From Deltaproteobacteria bacterium (GTDB lineage: Bacteria > Desulfobacterota > Binatia > UBA9968): a stretch of 7,266 bases of DNA. Position 1 is the first letter of the stretch. Every line of letters begins with the position of its first letter. Below, in pieces: positions 5,693-7,266 of the stretch. Position numbers and translations under genes: made by a program. The notes under the pieces are model-generated. The model was given only the letters and a program-made list of their open reading frames with translations. It was not told where the DNA came from and searched no databases. The stretch covers positions 7,036-14,301 of the forward strand of contig VBLN01000085.1 of the NCBI GenBank assembly GCA_005878685.1. The letters are read 5' to 3'.

Positions 5693-5707
5693 AAGGAGGT
5701 TTTCATG
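5693..5707 (+). promoter_or_regulatory. rsbR: strong ribosome binding site that fixes the rsbR start
   Basis: AAGGAGGT at 5693-5700 is a near-perfect Shine-Dalgarno sequence ending 4 nt before ATG 5705. A longer frame from GTG 5687 would place this site inside the coding region, so ATG 5705 is taken as the start. Confidence 0.85.
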
Positions 5708-6613
5708 GATGATGGCATATCCCTATCTGTAACCGAAGCGGTCCGGGTGCAGCCCCTTTCTGAAGCATCTGTTGCCCTACTGCGCGAGTTGGTGGCCCAC
5801 CTACGGCAGAGCCGCACCCAACTCCGTGAGGAATGGGCGCGGCGTATCACTGAGGCGCAGTTGCTCACGGCGATGAGCAAAGACGAGATTTTCGCCGAAG
5901 CGACGGCTGTCTACGATAACTACGTGGACGTCCTAGAGACGGGATCTGTGGAGGCCTTGCAGGCCTATGCTCGTAACCTCTCGGAACGCATCATTCCGCG
6001 CGGTGTGCAAACCCATGAGGTCGTAGGTATCGTGCTGCTTTTGCGAGACGTGCTCGCACGCTCCCTATTTGCCAAATATCAAGCAGACTTTACCAAGCTC
6101 AACCGTGTGCTGGACGCTTATGAGCCCGCCGCCAACCGCATAGCCAACACGGTGGGTGTAAGCTTTGTCCAGGAACGTGAGCGGGTCATCCGAGCGCAGC
6201 AGGAGGCCATCCGTGAACTTTCGACTCCTGTGCTACCCGTCCGCGAGAGGCTGCTCATTTTACCGGTTATCGGTACGGTTGACCCGCTGCGGGCGCGCCA
6301 ATTAACCGAGCAGCTCCTGCGAGGCATCCGTACGAACCGTGCCAGGGTCGTCGTGATGGACATCACGGGTGTGCCTGCGATGGACGCCACGGTTGCGAAC
6401 CACCTGGTGCTCACGGTAGAAGCGGCGCGGCTATTGGGCGCCACGGTGATCGTCACGGGATTGTCGCCTGAACTTGCTCAGACTCTGGTCAACATCGGTG
6501 TTGACTTGAGCAAGATGGACACAGTAGGTGATTTGCAAGGGGGCATCGAGGAGGCCGAACGGCTGTTAGGTTATAAGGTTTCGCCGGTCGAGGAATCACC
6601 TAAACAATTATAG
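5705..6613 (+). CDS. rsbR: RsbR-type stressosome scaffold protein (N-terminal RsbR domain plus STAS domain)
   Basis: RsbR proteins form, with RsbS, the stressosome core in the cytoplasm; their N-terminal domains sense signals and their STAS domains hold the kinase RsbT until it is released. This copy has 302 residues. Residues about 20-155 are a helical, globin-like RsbR sensor domain (LREEWARRI, RIIPRGVQTHEVVGIVLLLRD). A helix linker QQEAIRELSTPVLPV (165-179) leads to the STAS domain (about 182-290), with MDITGVPAMDATVANHL (218-234) and LSPELAQTLVNIGVDL (253-268). Aligned to B. subtilis RsbRA from memory, T171 corresponds to Pro194 and T205 to Ala228; the spacing of 34 residues is the same. 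Thr191 and Thr229 lie close by. So the known phosphorylation sites are absent or shifted. The gene is followed after 13 nt by rsbS, and an operon is clear. The ligand or signal of the N-terminal domain is unknown. Confidence 0.93.
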   Translation: MDDGISLSVTEAVRVQPLSEASVALLRELVAHLRQSRTQLREEWARRITEAQLLTAMSKDEIFAEATAVYDNYVDVLETGSVEALQAYARNLSERIIPRGVQTHEVVGIVLLLRDVLARSLFAKYQADFTKLNRVLDAYEPAANRIANTVGVSFVQERERVIRAQQEAIRELSTPVLPVRERLLILPVIGTVDPLRARQLTEQLLRGIRTNRARVVVMDITGVPAMDATVANHLVLTVEAARLLGATVIVTGLSPELAQTLVNIGVDLSKMDTVGDLQGGIEEAERLLGYKVSPVEESPKQL

Positions 6614-6626
6614 TTACGCGGAAGCC

Positions 6627-6998
6627 GTGCAAGTACCTATCCTGAAACAACGCGATTATCTGATTGCCAGCATTCAAGCTGCACTCACCGACGCCGATTT
6701 GTTACAACTCCGCGATGCTCTGGTGGCTCAGGTAGGCACGTTTCGCTCCAGGGGGGTTATCGTCGATGTCACCGCTCTTGATGTGATGGACTCGTTTGCC
6801 GTCCGCACTCTACGTGACCTCGCGCACATGATCAGGTTACGGGGGGCGGAGACAGTCATCGTCGGCATCCAACCCGAGGTCGCTTTTGCTATGGTCCAGT
6901 TGGGCCTAATACTGGAGGGCGTGTCGACCGCGCTGGACTTGGAGGAGGGTCTGGCTTTTTTAGACAAGAAACTCAAAGCTGGAAGCCGAGCCGGCTGA
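6627..6998 (+). CDS. rsbS: RsbS stressosome core STAS protein
   Basis: This 123-residue single STAS-domain protein is the second structural part of the stressosome and the partner that sequesters RsbT. It aligns along its whole length with B. subtilis RsbS: PILKQRDYLIASIQ (4-17), VIVDVTALDVMDSFAVRTL (44-62), IVGIQPEVAFAMVQLGL (78-94) and TALDLEEGL (about 100-108). Ser56, in the MDSF motif, matches Ser59 of B. subtilis RsbS, the residue that RsbT phosphorylates. The start is GTG 6627, behind a modest GGAAG; the protein is the normal length from there. It sits 13 nt after rsbR and 11 nt before rsbT, so translation is likely coupled. Confidence 0.95.
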   Translation: MQVPILKQRDYLIASIQAALTDADLLQLRDALVAQVGTFRSRGVIVDVTALDVMDSFAVRTLRDLAHMIRLRGAETVIVGIQPEVAFAMVQLGLILEGVSTALDLEEGLAFLDKKLKAGSRAG

Positions 6999-7009
6999 CA
7001 GGGACGCCC

Positions 7010-7266
7010 TTGGAAAATTCCGAAATAAGGGTGCATATCGACTCGGACAGTGACATCGTAACTGCGCGCCAGAAGGGGCGGGAAGTAGCTGCCCAGTTGG
7101 GCTTTGTATCCACGGACTTAACCCTTATCGCCACCGCCATCTCGGAGCTGGCGCGCAACATTCTCCTCTATGCCCACCGGGGAGAAATCGTCTTGAGTCG
7201 GGTTGAAGATAGTACCCGGCGTGGCATCGGGGTGGTAGCGCGTGACGATGGACCTGGTATCCCTGA
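7010..7266 (+). CDS. rsbT: RsbT serine/threonine switch kinase, 3' end beyond the window
   Basis: RsbT is a GHKL-fold kinase that phosphorylates RsbS and RsbR on stress, leaves the stressosome and activates a downstream phosphatase or other output protein. Eighty-five codons are present; the window ends in codon 86. The product has DIVTARQKGREVA (15-27), the N-box ISELARNILLYA (44-55, Asn50 matching Asn49 of B. subtilis RsbT) and the ATP-binding DDGPGIP (79-85, Asp79 matching Asp78). I choose TTG 7010 because AGGG at 7000-7003 lies 6 nt upstream and the N-terminus then aligns with known RsbT within one residue; GTG 7031 would cut conserved sequence. The frame is not listed as long because it is cut. 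The output genes expected next (PP2C phosphatase, cyclase or other) lie outside. Confidence 0.93.
   Translation, partial: MENSEIRVHIDSDSDIVTARQKGREVAAQLGFVSTDLTLIATAISELARNILLYAHRGEIVLSRVEDSTRRGIGVVARDDGPGIP

Overview
The window looks like bacterial chromosome of moderate GC from an uncultured or poorly characterised lineage. The pointers are a solitary NMT1/SsuA-like binding protein, a 12-segment ferric/spermidine-type permease, tRNA genes without encoded CCA, and a stressosome (rsbRST) module. These features together fit environmental lineages such as Binatota/Deltaproteobacteria-like or Rokubacteria-like groups, but nothing here fixes the taxonomy and the placement is an inference.

Left part (1-3010), all on the + strand: a small flavin reductase-like protein (121-600), then a periplasmic substrate-binding protein of the SsuA/TauA/NMT1 type (body 701-1636), a gene-free stretch (1637-2071), and a LysR-type regulator (2072-3010). 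Two of these genes carry lesions. The binding protein has a clean ribosome site and ATG at 630 that opens a plausible signal-peptide N-region, but the frame ends in TGA at 672-674 while the hydrophobic core continues in another frame. The LysR gene has one in-frame TGA at 2447-2449 in an otherwise complete 312-codon frame. The locus looks like a decaying uptake/oxidoreductase island, or carries two sequence errors.

Middle part (3011-5447): a tRNA-Lys(UUU)/tRNA-Glu(UUC) pair on the - strand, 4 nt apart with a shared promoter, diverges from a large double-domain ABC permease (start at 3457 or 3397, end 5181). No ATPase gene is visible beside it. A 28-codon ORF with a strong ribosome site follows, and then tRNA-Arg(CCU).

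Right part (5448-7266): a regulatory region with three spaced copies of a near-palindrome (best form GGGTATTTACCC) leads into rsbR, rsbS and the start of rsbT, which runs off the window. These encode the stressosome scaffold proteins and the switch kinase. In RsbR both residues matching the threonines phosphorylated in B. subtilis RsbRA (T171, T205) are replaced (Pro194, Ala228), whereas RsbS keeps its serine (Ser56) and RsbT keeps its ATP-binding Asn and Asp. The operator array and the altered phosphosites are the most interesting items. I do not see a CRISPR array, transposase or phage gene.
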